A DNA stretch of 64,000 bases, taken from the NCBI GenBank assembly GCA_040222235.1, contig JAVKDO010000131.1:23247-87246 (forward strand). Direction: 5' to 3'. The position numbers and the translations under genes are program-made. Numbering within the stretch: the stretch's first letter is position 1; each line of letters begins with the position of its first letter. The notes beneath the pieces are model-generated. The model ran no database searches and had not been told where the DNA came from. It worked only from the letters and a program-made list of their open reading frames with translations. The stretch is from UBA6059 sp040222235. Its GTDB lineage: Bacteria; Bacteroidota; Bacteroidia; Cytophagales; Cyclobacteriaceae. This document shows positions 8,754 to 17,720 of the stretch, piece after piece.

Positions 8754-9350
8754 GTGGACTCCTATCTAACCATAGGGCGGACCGGAGAGGGCTTCTACAA
8801 AGAGAAAGGTAGCAAATTCATTGCGGTAGCCCTGAGGGCTAGCTCAGAGGATGAGGTAGCAGCGCACCTATCGGAATTGCGAAAGCAGTACTACGACGCG
8901 CGGCATCATTGCTACGGCTACAGTCTGGGAATCGCCGAACTCCGTACGAGAGCTAATGATGATGGGGAGCCTAATCACTCCGCCGGTGATCCAATTTTGG
9001 GTCAGATCAAGTCTTTTGACGTCCGCAATACTCTCGTAGTAGTTGTCAGGTATTTTGGAGGCACCAAGCTTGGAGTGGGAGGTCTCATCAATGCCTACAG
9101 AACAGCCGCTACTTCTGCCCTTGAAAATGCTGCAATCGTTGAAAAGAAGATCACTCAAAAAGTAGAAGTGCGGTTCCCTTATACAGAGACCAGTGAGGTG
9201 ATGCGGAAGCTCAATGAACTTCCTCTTGATATCACAGATCAGGAATTTACGGCCGATTGTCTGATCAAAGGTGAGATACTTAAAAGTCAATCCGATCGAC
9301 TCCCAGAAGCATTTGCTTTAAACAGTCTGGTAAAGGTCAGTCTTCTATAA
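8754..9350 (+). CDS. IMPACT/YigZ family protein
   Basis: A 198-residue protein of the YigZ/IMPACT (UPF0029) family, cytoplasmic, of uncertain biochemical role in bacteria (linked to translation control in eukaryotes). Signature stretches are GFYKEKGSKFIAVAL, DARHHCYGY, ANDDGEPNHSAGDPIL and VVVVRYFGGTKLGVGGLI. The start is GTG at 8754, immediately after the TAA of the TPR gene; it gives the standard family N-terminus (DSYLTIGRTGEGFYKEKG). The C-terminal part has the ferredoxin-like DUF1949-type region. It overlaps the convergent exonuclease gene by 14 bp. Confidence 0.9.
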   Translation: MDSYLTIGRTGEGFYKEKGSKFIAVALRASSEDEVAAHLSELRKQYYDARHHCYGYSLGIAELRTRANDDGEPNHSAGDPILGQIKSFDVRNTLVVVVRYFGGTKLGVGGLINAYRTAATSALENAAIVEKKITQKVEVRFPYTETSEVMRKLNELPLDITDQEFTADCLIKGEILKSQSDRLPEAFALNSLVKVSLL

Positions 9351-9924
9351 AACCCTGTCTCAACAGTTTCTGGTAAATCTCAAGACACACCCAGGCATCT
9401 GTAGCTGCGTAAACTTGCTGCTTGGGATGTAATACAGGATTCTCCCAATTGGATGTCTGCTGGCTCTTAGAGATTCTTGACTCTAAAATAATCCCAGACA
9501 GATTCCTGACACCTTGATTAATGATACCTATGTTGGCTGTAGCATCATTGATCTCAAATACATTTTGGGGATCAAAGCCATTCATCTTTTGCAGGTCAAT
9601 TACGTCATCACGAATACTGATACCAACTTTCCTTATGTCAGGATTTTCAAATATTCCAACAAGGCCATCTCTAAGCCCTATCAGGTTGAGTCTTATCAGA
9701 AAAACTATGTCTGGAATGGCCAATTGAATCAGTGCTACATCGAATGACTGACCCTTTTTGAATGCCGGCCTTGTCTCAGTGTCAAAGCCAATCACAGTAG
9801 CCTTCCTGAGCTCTGAAAGCGCTTTCTTATAGTCCTCTTCCTTGTCAATCAAGGCTATGGGACCCTCATACTTTATCAGAGGTAGTTCATTGACCTCATC
9901 TTTCGTGATTTTCTCTGGATACAT
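9337..9924 (-). CDS. DEDD-type 3'-5' exonuclease (RNase D/WRN-like)
   Basis: A 195-residue single-domain exonuclease. The three Exo motifs are visible: VIGFDTETRPAF (Exo I, Asp and Glu), GISIRDDVIDL (Exo II, Asp) and YAATDAWVCLEIY (Exo III, Tyr/Asp of the DEDDy subtype). No HRDC domain follows, so it is shorter than classical RNase D and resembles the stand-alone 3'-5' exonucleases common in Bacteroidota. It is translated directly after nhaC: the nhaC stop and this ATG share one base (TAATG). Substrate, RNA or DNA, is unknown. Confidence 0.87.
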   Translation of the reverse strand: MYPEKITKDEVNELPLIKYEGPIALIDKEEDYKKALSELRKATVIGFDTETRPAFKKGQSFDVALIQLAIPDIVFLIRLNLIGLRDGLVGIFENPDIRKVGISIRDDVIDLQKMNGFDPQNVFEINDATANIGIINQGVRNLSGIILESRISKSQQTSNWENPVLHPKQQVYAATDAWVCLEIYQKLLRQGFIED

Positions 9925-11381
9925 TAAGCGGCTACCTTTTGAGCGCTTACCAATCTCTTAATCCTGATATTGAGGTAAGCAAAGAGTATGGTCATAAAAG
10001 GGCTAATAATATTGAAAAAACAGTACGGGGCATAGGCCAACGTACCTACACCCAAGACCGTCGAGTGGTAGGCTCCACAAGTATTCCAAGGGATCAACAC
10101 CGAAGTGACTGTCCCACTGTCTTCTAAGGTTCGACTAAGATTTTCTGCAGCCAGCCCTCTTTCACGATAGATGTCAGCATACATCCTACCGGGAACAACG
10201 ATAGCAAGGTATTGATCTGAGGCCGTGACATTGAAGAACACACAAGTACCAACCGTAGACGCTACTAGTGACCCAGTACTGTTGACCATCGAAATGACCG
10301 CAGAAGCAATTCGCTTGAGGAAGCCAGCCTTCTCCATGACACCACCAAAAGCCATTGCCGATAGGATGAGCCAAATGGTGCCCAACATGCCATACATACC
10401 TCCTGAGCTGAGGAGTTCGTTCACCATCTCATTGTCTGTAGACACAGCTACCGAACCGTATAGTGCCTTCATGACTCCAACAAACATGACGTTCAAAGTG
10501 CTGCCGGAGATACCCGCCACCTCCCGCACAATATCAGGCTGGAAAATCAAAGCAAAAACACCTCCCAAGAGAATACCAGCGAGCAGCGCTGGAATGGCTG
10601 GTGTCTTTCTAACAATCAGAACTACCACTACAATAGGTACAATAAATAGTAGTCCTGTAATATTAAATTTTGAGTCAATGGCGCTGAGCATCACGGCTGT
10701 GTTTGAGATAGCACCATCACTTCCAGAAGTAAAGCCTATGATCAGAAACAGTATCAACGAGATCGTAATCGATGGGAAAGTCGTGTAGGCCATGTACCTG
10801 ATGTGGGTAAAAAGGTCAGTACCAGCCATCGCCGGAGCGAGGTTAGTAGTGTCAGATAAGGGCGACATCTTATCACCGAAATAGGCCCCACTCAGGATCG
10901 CTCCAGCAATGAGTCCTTCTGATATACCCAATGCCTTACCAATACCGATCAAGGCAATACCCACAGTAGCGGCAGTAGTCCAAGAACTGCCCGTGGCAAT
11001 ACTTACGATAGCACAAACGATACAGGCCGCAAACAGAAAGATCCCGGGACTAAGTATCTGTAAGCCATAGTAGATCATTGCGGGTACGATACCACTAATC
11101 AACCAAGTGCCTGCTAGGGAGCCTATCAACAATAGGATCAGCAGAGAGGTCATTGCAGAACTGATGCTCTTCACGATTCCTTCTTGCAACTCATTCCAGT
11201 TGTAGCCAAGTCTCGTGGCAACAACGGCCGCCACGGCAGTAGACAGGATCAGCACGATCTGATTGCTGCCAGCCAATGCATCATCACCAAAAACGCTGAC
11301 GTTGAAAGAGAGCAGAATGATCAGGAAAATAATAGGAATGAAGGCCTCCAGCAGCGAGGGTTGGTGTTTCTCTTTATCCAT
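9924..11381 (-). CDS. nhaC: Na+/H+ antiporter, NhaC family
   Basis: A 485-residue inner-membrane antiporter with about eleven to twelve hydrophobic helices. Family-like segments are SGAYFGDKMSPLSDTTNLAPAMAGTDLFTHIRYM (read in parts: GDKMSPLSDTTNLAPA), ATGSSWTTAATVGIALIGIG and LIPWNTCGAYHSTVLGV. It would export sodium in exchange for protons, as fits a marine or saline organism. It is the promoter-proximal gene of a two-gene unit with the exonuclease (TAATG junction). Upstream the minus strand reads TATCTTTC, one base off the TAnnTTTG consensus. Confidence 0.9.
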   Translation of the reverse strand: MDKEKHQPSLLEAFIPIIFLIILLSFNVSVFGDDALAGSNQIVLILSTAVAAVVATRLGYNWNELQEGIVKSISSAMTSLLILLLIGSLAGTWLISGIVPAMIYYGLQILSPGIFLFAACIVCAIVSIATGSSWTTAATVGIALIGIGKALGISEGLIAGAILSGAYFGDKMSPLSDTTNLAPAMAGTDLFTHIRYMAYTTFPSITISLILFLIIGFTSGSDGAISNTAVMLSAIDSKFNITGLLFIVPIVVVVLIVRKTPAIPALLAGILLGGVFALIFQPDIVREVAGISGSTLNVMFVGVMKALYGSVAVSTDNEMVNELLSSGGMYGMLGTIWLILSAMAFGGVMEKAGFLKRIASAVISMVNSTGSLVASTVGTCVFFNVTASDQYLAIVVPGRMYADIYRERGLAAENLSRTLEDSGTVTSVLIPWNTCGAYHSTVLGVGTLAYAPYCFFNIISPFMTILFAYLNIRIKRLVSAQKVAA

Positions 11382-11432
11382 TAAGATTGGTTTGTAAAGT
11401 GGGATGAAAAACGAAAGATAATAAAAATTGTC

Positions 11433-12527
11433 CTATCCTTCGCCTATGAGGATTTTGGCTAACTTCTGACCAACAAGGCTACCCAGGGCAACACCCATAC
11501 CCCCAAGCCTAACCCCAGCAACTGTATGTTCATTGATGCGCTTCACTACTGGGCGCTTGTCCTCACCAAACGCCATGATTCCAGACCATACATGATCGAC
11601 TTCATATCGATCATGACCAAGAATGGTGTTCGTCAATCTTCCTTTTAACCCCTCCAGTATGGTCTGATTGATGCCAAACACGGTGGTGGTTTCATTTTCA
11701 AAATCAACATCTCTGGAGCCACCATAGATCACCCTACCGTAATAATCCCGGAAGTAATCATACCCCTCGTTCATATGAAATGTGCCTTCGAATGGAAGGT
11801 GCTCGATAGGCTTGGTCACCAGCACCATCCCGCGCCCTGGAGTCATCTCTAATTCTGGGAGGAGTTTTTTGGTGAATGCGTTGGTACAAACTGCAATCTG
11901 ATCTGCTTTCAAGATATGTACTGCCCCGTCCGCTAAATGAGTGATAATCTGATCTCCCTCAATCGCCTCCACTGGCGCATTGAGAATTAGCTCTACTCCT
12001 AAACTCGCGGCTTTCGCTTGTAATGCCTTCATCATCTTCCCTGTGTCAACCTGACCCTCGAGAGGATTCAAAATGAGATGTGAAATCTGGTCTCCATTAA
12101 AGCCGAATTCCGGTAGGAGATCGTCCCGAAGTTTGAATACGTCTTGCTTAAAGTGATTTTTCAGCAACTCATTCATCCGATCAAAATGATCTAGACAGTC
12201 CGCTCGATCCTTGGATATCAATTCATACCCACCCTTGAGCTGAAGATCGATGGCCGCATCACCCAATCTTGATCTAAGTAGCTGAAGTCCTTCCCAGCGA
12301 TCCTTAACTAGCTGTAGCATCGCCTCCTCTCCCATCGCCTCGACATCAGCCATCAGCTCAGTGAGACTACCAAAGCATGTAAATCCAGCATTCTTAGTAC
12401 TTGCACCAGTCGACATAAATCCTCGCTCTAATACCACCACGCTGGCTTGAGGATTTATCTCTTTCAGCGAGATGGCAGTGGATAGACCCGTAACACCCGC
12501 TCCTATTACGGCATAATCATAGTGCAT
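11433..12527 (-). CDS. FAD-dependent oxidoreductase, DAO family
   Basis: A 364-residue flavoprotein of the D-amino-acid/glycine oxidase family. The dinucleotide-binding fold opens the protein (YDYAVIGAGVTGLSTAISL, GxGxxG), followed by the ribose-binding Glu in VVVLERG and STGASTKNAG. The C-terminal FAD contact is GVRLGGMGVALG. The frame allows an upstream ATG at 12557, but starting at 12527 puts the Rossmann strand at the N-terminus as usual. It is downstream of a glycosyltransferase gene on the same strand with a short gap. The substrate is probably an amine or amino acid but is not defined. Confidence 0.82.
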   Translation of the reverse strand: MHYDYAVIGAGVTGLSTAISLKEINPQASVVVLERGFMSTGASTKNAGFTCFGSLTELMADVEAMGEEAMLQLVKDRWEGLQLLRSRLGDAAIDLQLKGGYELISKDRADCLDHFDRMNELLKNHFKQDVFKLRDDLLPEFGFNGDQISHLILNPLEGQVDTGKMMKALQAKAASLGVELILNAPVEAIEGDQIITHLADGAVHILKADQIAVCTNAFTKKLLPELEMTPGRGMVLVTKPIEHLPFEGTFHMNEGYDYFRDYYGRVIYGGSRDVDFENETTTVFGINQTILEGLKGRLTNTILGHDRYEVDHVWSGIMAFGEDKRPVVKRINEHTVAGVRLGGMGVALGSLVGQKLAKILIGEG

Positions 12528-12567
12528 GTATTCTCTATGTTCCCAGAAACTTAGCATCGCGAGTCAG

Positions 12568-13854
12568 CTATTTCAGACTTGAGTAAATATCCTTCACTTG
12601 CTCACCGACCAGTTTCCAGTTGAGGCGCTTCACCTCGGTATTGAGGCGCTTCATATACTGGGTAGCTTTCGAAGGTTTATCGAGCATACTCGCAGCTTCC
12701 TTGATCCAAGTGTGCGTATCCCAATAGGGTATCGTCTTGATTGACTTGACCAGCTCAGCTACACCAGCCTCTTTGGATATGATCACCGGCAATCCCGCCA
12801 ATGCTCCCTCTAACGCGACCAAGCCAAACGGCTCTGCCAAAGAAGGCAAGAGAAGCAAGTCGTGAGTGCTCATCGCTTTGAGGGCGAGTTGATGAGAAAG
12901 GAATCCCGTGAACTTTACCTTTTTGGCTATTCGAAACTGTTCAGCCTTGGCTTCCAGTTCGCTTCTTAAATGACCATCCCCTGCTATCGTAAATGTGGCT
13001 TCTGGGAATTGTCGACTGAGCTCTAGGACAATATCCAGGAACCTTGAGGGCCCTTTTTGCTCTGTTAGTCTTCCTACGAACAGTACTCTAGGCGCCTCTT
13101 TGATTGTGCGTGGCGTCCTCTTACTTTTCATCTCCGTACCAGATATCGCATTGTGAACTACCTGCACTTTGGGCGCTTTCAACCCATATTTCTTGACAAG
13201 TGTTCTTTTGACCCTATCGGAAACGGTCACCACTACATCAGCCTTTTCAAGTCCTTTTTTTTCTAGTTGGAATATCTTCGGATCGATGCGGTACGCACTG
13301 CGATCATACTCCGTCGAGTGGACATGTAATACCAATGGAGCACCTGTTGCGGCCTTGGCCATCACTCCTGCTTGAAAAGTCATCCAATCATGTGCATGGA
13401 TGATATCATAGGTCGAATCCTTGCATACATTTACTACCGCAAGCGCATATTTTGCGATCTCTTGCAAGAGATCGGGACCATAGCCCCCTTTCAGATTGAT
13501 TTTGTCAAGTACTACCTCCTCCGCCACTTGCTTTTTTACGGTAGTGGTCTCATAAGCTATCTTCTCAAACTCCCCTCGCGTGAGGTAAGGCATCAGTCGC
13601 GTGCCTACTTCTAAATATCTAATCTCCGAAGTAATCTCCTCTAGTACTTCAGTGATCTCGGTACCCTTGGTCGGGTAATCATTGGCATTAAGTAATTGAA
13701 GGCGCTTGGTAGAGGTCAGCCCAGTGGTTTGCGGTAGCACAAAATCGACACTGACGCCAGATTGAGTCAGTCCTTTAGCCAGGCCTTGACTGGCTATGCC
13801 CAGTCCTCCAGAGATTTTTGGAGGGTACTCCCAACCTAACATCAATACTTTCAT
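12568..13854 (-). CDS. Glycogen/starch synthase-like family 4/5 glycosyltransferase
   Basis: A 428-residue GT-B protein. The N-terminal VLMLGWEYPPKISGGLGIASQGL matches the starch-synthase catalytic domain entry (K-x-G-G-L type loop, here ISGGLG). DIIHAHDWMTFQAGV, VVHNAI, VLFVGRLTEQKGPSRFLDI and LLPSLAEPFGLVALEGALAG (E-x7-E) follow. Such genes in Bacteroidota often serve alpha-glucan synthesis or work as trehalose/glycan transferases, but no other glycogen gene is nearby. A TAACTTTG promoter element lies 20 bp upstream of the ATG. Confidence 0.8.
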   Translation of the reverse strand: MKVLMLGWEYPPKISGGLGIASQGLAKGLTQSGVSVDFVLPQTTGLTSTKRLQLLNANDYPTKGTEITEVLEEITSEIRYLEVGTRLMPYLTRGEFEKIAYETTTVKKQVAEEVVLDKINLKGGYGPDLLQEIAKYALAVVNVCKDSTYDIIHAHDWMTFQAGVMAKAATGAPLVLHVHSTEYDRSAYRIDPKIFQLEKKGLEKADVVVTVSDRVKRTLVKKYGLKAPKVQVVHNAISGTEMKSKRTPRTIKEAPRVLFVGRLTEQKGPSRFLDIVLELSRQFPEATFTIAGDGHLRSELEAKAEQFRIAKKVKFTGFLSHQLALKAMSTHDLLLLPSLAEPFGLVALEGALAGLPVIISKEAGVAELVKSIKTIPYWDTHTWIKEAASMLDKPSKATQYMKRLNTEVKRLNWKLVGEQVKDIYSSLK

Positions 13855-13873
13855 GGCGAGCTCTTTTACAATA

Positions 13874-13881
13874 CAAAGTTA
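13874..13881 (-). promoter_or_regulatory. Candidate -7 promoter element of the glycosyltransferase gene
   Basis: On the minus strand TAACTTTG fits TAnnTTTG exactly. It lies 19 bases before the ATG at 13854, leaving room for a short leader. No clear -33 TTG is seen. Confidence 0.5.
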
Positions 13882-13924
13882 GGCATTAATCGTCATGTTC
13901 AGATGTCGCACTTTGGTTAAAGCG

Positions 13925-14095
13925 CTACGCATTGCGGTACTTTTTCCAGGCGATATAGCCAGCAGCACTAACCAAGATGAGATAGCCCATTTGGAAGGCG
14001 ACAATTGACCAAGGGGCATTATTCACAATACTCATTACTAGACTCAACAGCCCAGAAAGTAAGAATATAAGTACAACCATCAACGCGATTTTCAT
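13925..14095 (-). CDS. Small two-helix membrane protein (56 residues)
   Basis: Reading the minus strand gives an ATG at 14095 and TAG at 13925. Two hydrophobic segments are clear: IALMVVLIFLLSGLLSLVMS (about 3-22) and IVAFQMGYLILVSAAGYIAW (about 31-50), ending in KKYRNA. It begins 5 bp after the stop of the VRR-NUC nuclease gene and is likely co-transcribed. I do not recognise a family. The topology (short N-terminus, basic C-tail) suggests an inner-membrane hairpin. Its last codons contain the near-motif TTGCGGTA. Confidence 0.55.
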   Translation of the reverse strand: MKIALMVVLIFLLSGLLSLVMSIVNNAPWSIVAFQMGYLILVSAAGYIAWKKYRNA

Positions 14096-14100
14096 ATCAA

Positions 14101-15747
14101 TTATTTAGTCCTAAGTATATCAACATTGATGCTATGCTCTTCAAAAAAATCTATCCAAAACAACTGCTGAGCTGATAGATGATCGTTAGGCGACTTCACT
14201 TCATAGAAGTAATATTCGCTCTTGCTGTAGACGAATAAGTCTGGAAAACCCGTGCAGTTCTCCTTAGGATTCTTTGACATCTCCAGCAGCACTGCTTTTA
14301 CCTGAGTCGCCTTCATCCACTGTAGAAAGCACTCGATGTTCGATTTGAGTTGCGAGTGCCAAAAAACAAATGGATTGCCTTCACCCTCTACTTCATCGAA
14401 CTTCTGTGTGATCCATTTTTTTAAAGCCGTCTTACTTCTAAAGTTGGACAAGTGAGCCAATAGTTCTTCTTTTCGCGTCTCGTAAAACCCCGCATAGATA
14501 TCAGATGGAAGTCGCTGAAGCGGCTGATGAATAATAGCATCCTCGGCATAAAGTTGATCCCAGAATACCAATCCGAAAAGGCTCCTCCAGATATAGTTCT
14601 CTGAGAAAAATCCAGAATAACCCTGATCTTCTAAGTGATCCAGTACTAAGCGTTCGATTCTGGTCTCTTGAGAATAAGTCACCTCGACCACCTGTGCAGC
14701 TTTAATCTTATGTGTTGTACTTCTGATTGCTTTACCAGAACCCTGCTTTTTGAGGTAATCTGTGCCCAGCAATTTGAGGTTAGCATTCGGCCCATCCGAA
14801 GAAAGCCATTGCGCATATTCAATAGCCGCAGCATCATTTTTCAGCTTGATCAGCACTCTCAGCTTGCGCTCATTAGCCTCTGGCCTGGATGACCAACCAT
14901 AGAGCTTTGAGGCCTCTTCCAATGCCTGTTGCTTCTCAAAATATTGGCCCGCCCGAAATAAGAACTTGTCTGAAATGACACGGCTGGTGTCAAAGAGTGT
15001 CTCGAATACCTCCACCTTGTCTTCCAGCCACTCCCAAATCGCCATGGCCTCTACCTCCTCCTCCACAAGTAGCTTAAACTCACGGTACCACTGAAGTATT
15101 TGCCATTGCTGGTCGATTTGTGCTCTGTTTTCAAAAAAGGGCTTGAAGTTGTCGGACTTCTGATGGGGCATCTTCACATTGCCTACATCTCGCACTACAA
15201 ACTGATTGAAGTCGCCATAGGGATTGCCAAAAAACATGATCTTGATAATCTCCATATGAGCCAACTGCTCCTGTGCGATAACCTGATCATAGTCCTGGAA
15301 ACGTTCAATTTCAAAATGCGCTAGCACTGCCTGGCCTATTTCTGGTCTTGGTGCACTTTTTCTTGGCAGTGGGTCGATTCCCTGTTCCTTGAGCCAGTCA
15401 TGCAGCTCTTGCTTGGTAAAGATCGGGGTTACCATTTCCGGTAGGTCTTCCTCATCTGCTAGTCTGACAAAGTCCGTGTCCAACAACTCCTGTACCGTGG
15501 ATTCCATATCAGCTATTTCCTGATAGGAGAGCTTTGAAGGGCGGAAGTACCAGCCCTTGCGGCCATTGATGCGTAGGTAGAGACATTGCGCCGATTCGCT
15601 CAATGCTTCAAAGGACTTCAGGAATTCCTCCTGTTCTCCGAGCATGGTGGGGTACATCTGCCGAATAAAGCTGATCACGTACCTGAAGTAGTCCAGGTAG
15701 TATTTCTCAGGAAGTATCACTTTGGGCCTAGCTGTGGCTTCTGACAA
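14101..15747 (-). CDS. FAN1-like VRR-NUC structure-specific nuclease
   Basis: A 548-residue protein resembling bacterial FAN1, a flap/interstrand-crosslink repair nuclease. The N-terminal part has QCLYLRINGRKGWYFRPSKL followed by LSYQEIADME, equivalent to the FAN1 NRKG...RxSKLxY stretch; the middle is helical and TPR-like (about 250-350). The C-terminal VRR-NUC domain (about 430-548) has the PD-ExK core: GFPDLFVY (Asp) and YYFYEVKSPNDHLS (E-x-K), then QLFWIDFFEEHSINVDIL. Length matches bacterial FAN1 (about 550). The start is TTG at 15747; no better ATG exists without losing the N-terminus. A 56-residue membrane protein follows. Confidence 0.8.
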   Translation of the reverse strand: MSEATARPKVILPEKYYLDYFRYVISFIRQMYPTMLGEQEEFLKSFEALSESAQCLYLRINGRKGWYFRPSKLSYQEIADMESTVQELLDTDFVRLADEEDLPEMVTPIFTKQELHDWLKEQGIDPLPRKSAPRPEIGQAVLAHFEIERFQDYDQVIAQEQLAHMEIIKIMFFGNPYGDFNQFVVRDVGNVKMPHQKSDNFKPFFENRAQIDQQWQILQWYREFKLLVEEEVEAMAIWEWLEDKVEVFETLFDTSRVISDKFLFRAGQYFEKQQALEEASKLYGWSSRPEANERKLRVLIKLKNDAAAIEYAQWLSSDGPNANLKLLGTDYLKKQGSGKAIRSTTHKIKAAQVVEVTYSQETRIERLVLDHLEDQGYSGFFSENYIWRSLFGLVFWDQLYAEDAIIHQPLQRLPSDIYAGFYETRKEELLAHLSNFRSKTALKKWITQKFDEVEGEGNPFVFWHSQLKSNIECFLQWMKATQVKAVLLEMSKNPKENCTGFPDLFVYSKSEYYFYEVKSPNDHLSAQQLFWIDFFEEHSINVDILRTK

Positions 15748-15878
15748 TGTATTAGTGCTTTAGCGTCTTGAATTAGCGATCATAGACCATGATCAACAAC
15801 AAATTAACATTTTTTATAGGCGGAGGTGCAACTGAGAGGACTGAAATCGCATCTAATACTCAACGTCAACAATCACTC

Positions 15879-16406
15879 ATGAAGACCAACCTCTTCGTTT
15901 ACCTTTTCTTAATCATCTCGATCGCTGCTTGCATTGTGTACGAGTGCTCCGAGTTGCTTAGTGCAGATCAGTCCGTAACCAAGCATCAGCCGAAGGAGGA
16001 GTTTGACGATATCGTACTGAGCATACCTGGCAACATCTACTTCATCAACTCCAACGACTCCATGATCACTATAGAAGGACCCGAGTCGGTAATCGAAAAC
16101 CTTTCATTGTCGGTAGAAGGGAACACACTTCACTTAGACGCTGAGGACTACTTCACTACTCAGAATTGGAAAAAACTGCTTTTCAATAAGGCCTATGAAT
16201 TGAGCATCTACATTCCCGTCAATAGCATATCAGATTACGAAGTTTCTGGATTGGGTACTTTTCTGGGGGATATTGAGCGGTTAGAAGATAAACTCTGCAT
16301 CCACTCGCTGGGACTTGTAGAGATTCATGTCTATCAGGAGCCATCCTTAACCAACGATAACGATCAATTTCGAGATATGCCCGCTCTCCTCTCTGTTCTT
16401 TGGTAA
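15879..16406 (+). CDS. DUF2807 (GIN-domain) putative lipoprotein
   Basis: A 175-residue protein with a hydrophobic N-terminus (NLFVYLFLIISIAAC) that contains a lipobox-like IAAC, so it may be an outer-membrane or periplasmic lipoprotein. The rest resembles the beta-helical DUF2807/GIN domain common in Bacteroidota: FDDIVLSIPGNIYFINSND, IEGPESVIENLSLSVEGNTL, LSIYIPVNSISDYEVSGLG. It is shorter than usual (often about 240), and the last 25 residues lose the repeat pattern, so the C-terminus may be truncated. The ATG at 15879 is chosen over 15789 because it starts the signal sequence. Confidence 0.6.
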   Translation: MKTNLFVYLFLIISIAACIVYECSELLSADQSVTKHQPKEEFDDIVLSIPGNIYFINSNDSMITIEGPESVIENLSLSVEGNTLHLDAEDYFTTQNWKKLLFNKAYELSIYIPVNSISDYEVSGLGTFLGDIERLEDKLCIHSLGLVEIHVYQEPSLTNDNDQFRDMPALLSVLW

Positions 16407-16481
16407 AAAAACCAACCTTCGTCTCACTATTTTCTAGTTTTATCGTTAGTACTACATTGTTCCCCCTACCGGTAAATAATC

Positions 16482-17657
16482 TTGATCGACTACTATCAAC
16501 TGTTAGGAATATCTTCTTCTGCTGATGCAGTGGAAATCAAAAAGGCTTATAAGAGAAAGGCCGTTAATTATCACCCTGATAAGAATCCAGAAACAGAGGA
16601 GCTTTTCAAGGAGATCAATAATGCCTACCAAACCCTCTCCGATCCCTATGCCCGTGCACGGTATGATCTAAAACTAAAGTATGGAGAAGAAAGGTTTACC
16701 GGGCCTTCTACGCACAGACCTCCTCCTCCAGCGCGAGGGTATTATCGCAGACCTAACTATCATCGGCCGCACCCTGACAAGCAGGTATTGTCTAAAGAGA
16801 ATCTTAGGGCGACATTGTTCGCTTTCATATTTGCGGTAGCGATGGGGTCTGTCATCATGGTCGTGATCCAGATCACCTCTTGGTACCAGGAGCAATCCTA
16901 CGCTGAGCAGATGGCTGAGAGGCGCTCCACTTTTGAGCTTGCCAGGGCAGCCTTCAAGGCAAGCAACTACTCCAAAGCCATCACCCTGATCAATGGGTTA
17001 GGTAGCCTGAGGGCTGGAGAAGGTGATATCGATGAATACAAGGCAAAAATTATTGACGATATCTATAAAGAGGGCTTGACCTTCTTTCGCACTAACAAGT
17101 TTGACCAGGCATTGGCCAACTTTGCATTAGTTGAAGGTTTTTCAAGGACGAAAACCGTCCAGCACCAAAAGATGCTTGCGGAGGCCTACCTAGGAGTTGG
17201 CCAAATAGAAAAAGCACTCCAGCAGCTACGAGATATTCTAAATAGTGGTCTTACAGATGTCGATCTACTCGTTCGTATTGCAGACATATTTACCGATAGG
17301 TTAAATGACTACAGCAAGGCACTGACCTACTACGAGTGGGGCAATCGCATCGCTATCAATGACTATGAGGCGATCTATGGCGCAGCTTACCCACTATTGA
17401 TCAACGCGCGAGTCATCCCTCTAGCGCACTATGAACTCTACTGCGGGCTAGCCAAATCGTACTATGAGACAGGAGAGTATCAGAAAGCCATCAACGCCAC
17501 GAAGTGGTCTGTACAAATTTGGCCAGATAGCACGTTCAACTATCTGGTGATGGCTGAGAGTGCATTGGCGCTGGATAAAACAAACCTCGCCTGCGAAAAC
17601 TTCCAGATCGCCAAGGCACTCGATGAGCGTCTCGAGTTACCTGCTCCCTGTGATTGA
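16482..17657 (+). CDS. Membrane-anchored J-domain protein with C-terminal TPRs
   Basis: A 391-residue protein. The J domain is at residues 1-65 with the HPD tripeptide in VNYHPDKNPETEELF and NAYQTLSDPYARARYD. A Pro/Arg-rich linker (about 73-107) is followed by one membrane helix (LFAFIFAVAMGSVIMVVIQI, about 111-130) and then TPR-like helices to the end (LAEAYLGVGQIEKALQQL, LAKSYYETGEYQKAINATK). The J domain would recruit and stimulate DnaK at the inner membrane, while the TPR part would face the other side and bind clients. The start is TTG at 16482. No zinc-finger or client-binding DnaJ domains are present. Confidence 0.8.
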   Translation: MIDYYQLLGISSSADAVEIKKAYKRKAVNYHPDKNPETEELFKEINNAYQTLSDPYARARYDLKLKYGEERFTGPSTHRPPPPARGYYRRPNYHRPHPDKQVLSKENLRATLFAFIFAVAMGSVIMVVIQITSWYQEQSYAEQMAERRSTFELARAAFKASNYSKAITLINGLGSLRAGEGDIDEYKAKIIDDIYKEGLTFFRTNKFDQALANFALVEGFSRTKTVQHQKMLAEAYLGVGQIEKALQQLRDILNSGLTDVDLLVRIADIFTDRLNDYSKALTYYEWGNRIAINDYEAIYGAAYPLLINARVIPLAHYELYCGLAKSYYETGEYQKAINATKWSVQIWPDSTFNYLVMAESALALDKTNLACENFQIAKALDERLELPAPCD

Positions 17658-17720
17658 TATAGCATATTATATCGGCGGGTGGCTTATCTCTTAAAGTACG
17701 CTTAGCTTTAAACTAAAAAA

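Noticed and set aside
13461..13482. Palindrome GATCTCTTGCAAGAGATC inside the glycosyltransferase gene
   Set aside because: It is within a well-supported coding frame, has no promoter nearby and is short enough to arise by chance.
17651..17680. Hairpin GATATA...TATATC after the J-domain gene
   Set aside because: Weak AT-only stem, no T run; too poor to call as a terminator.
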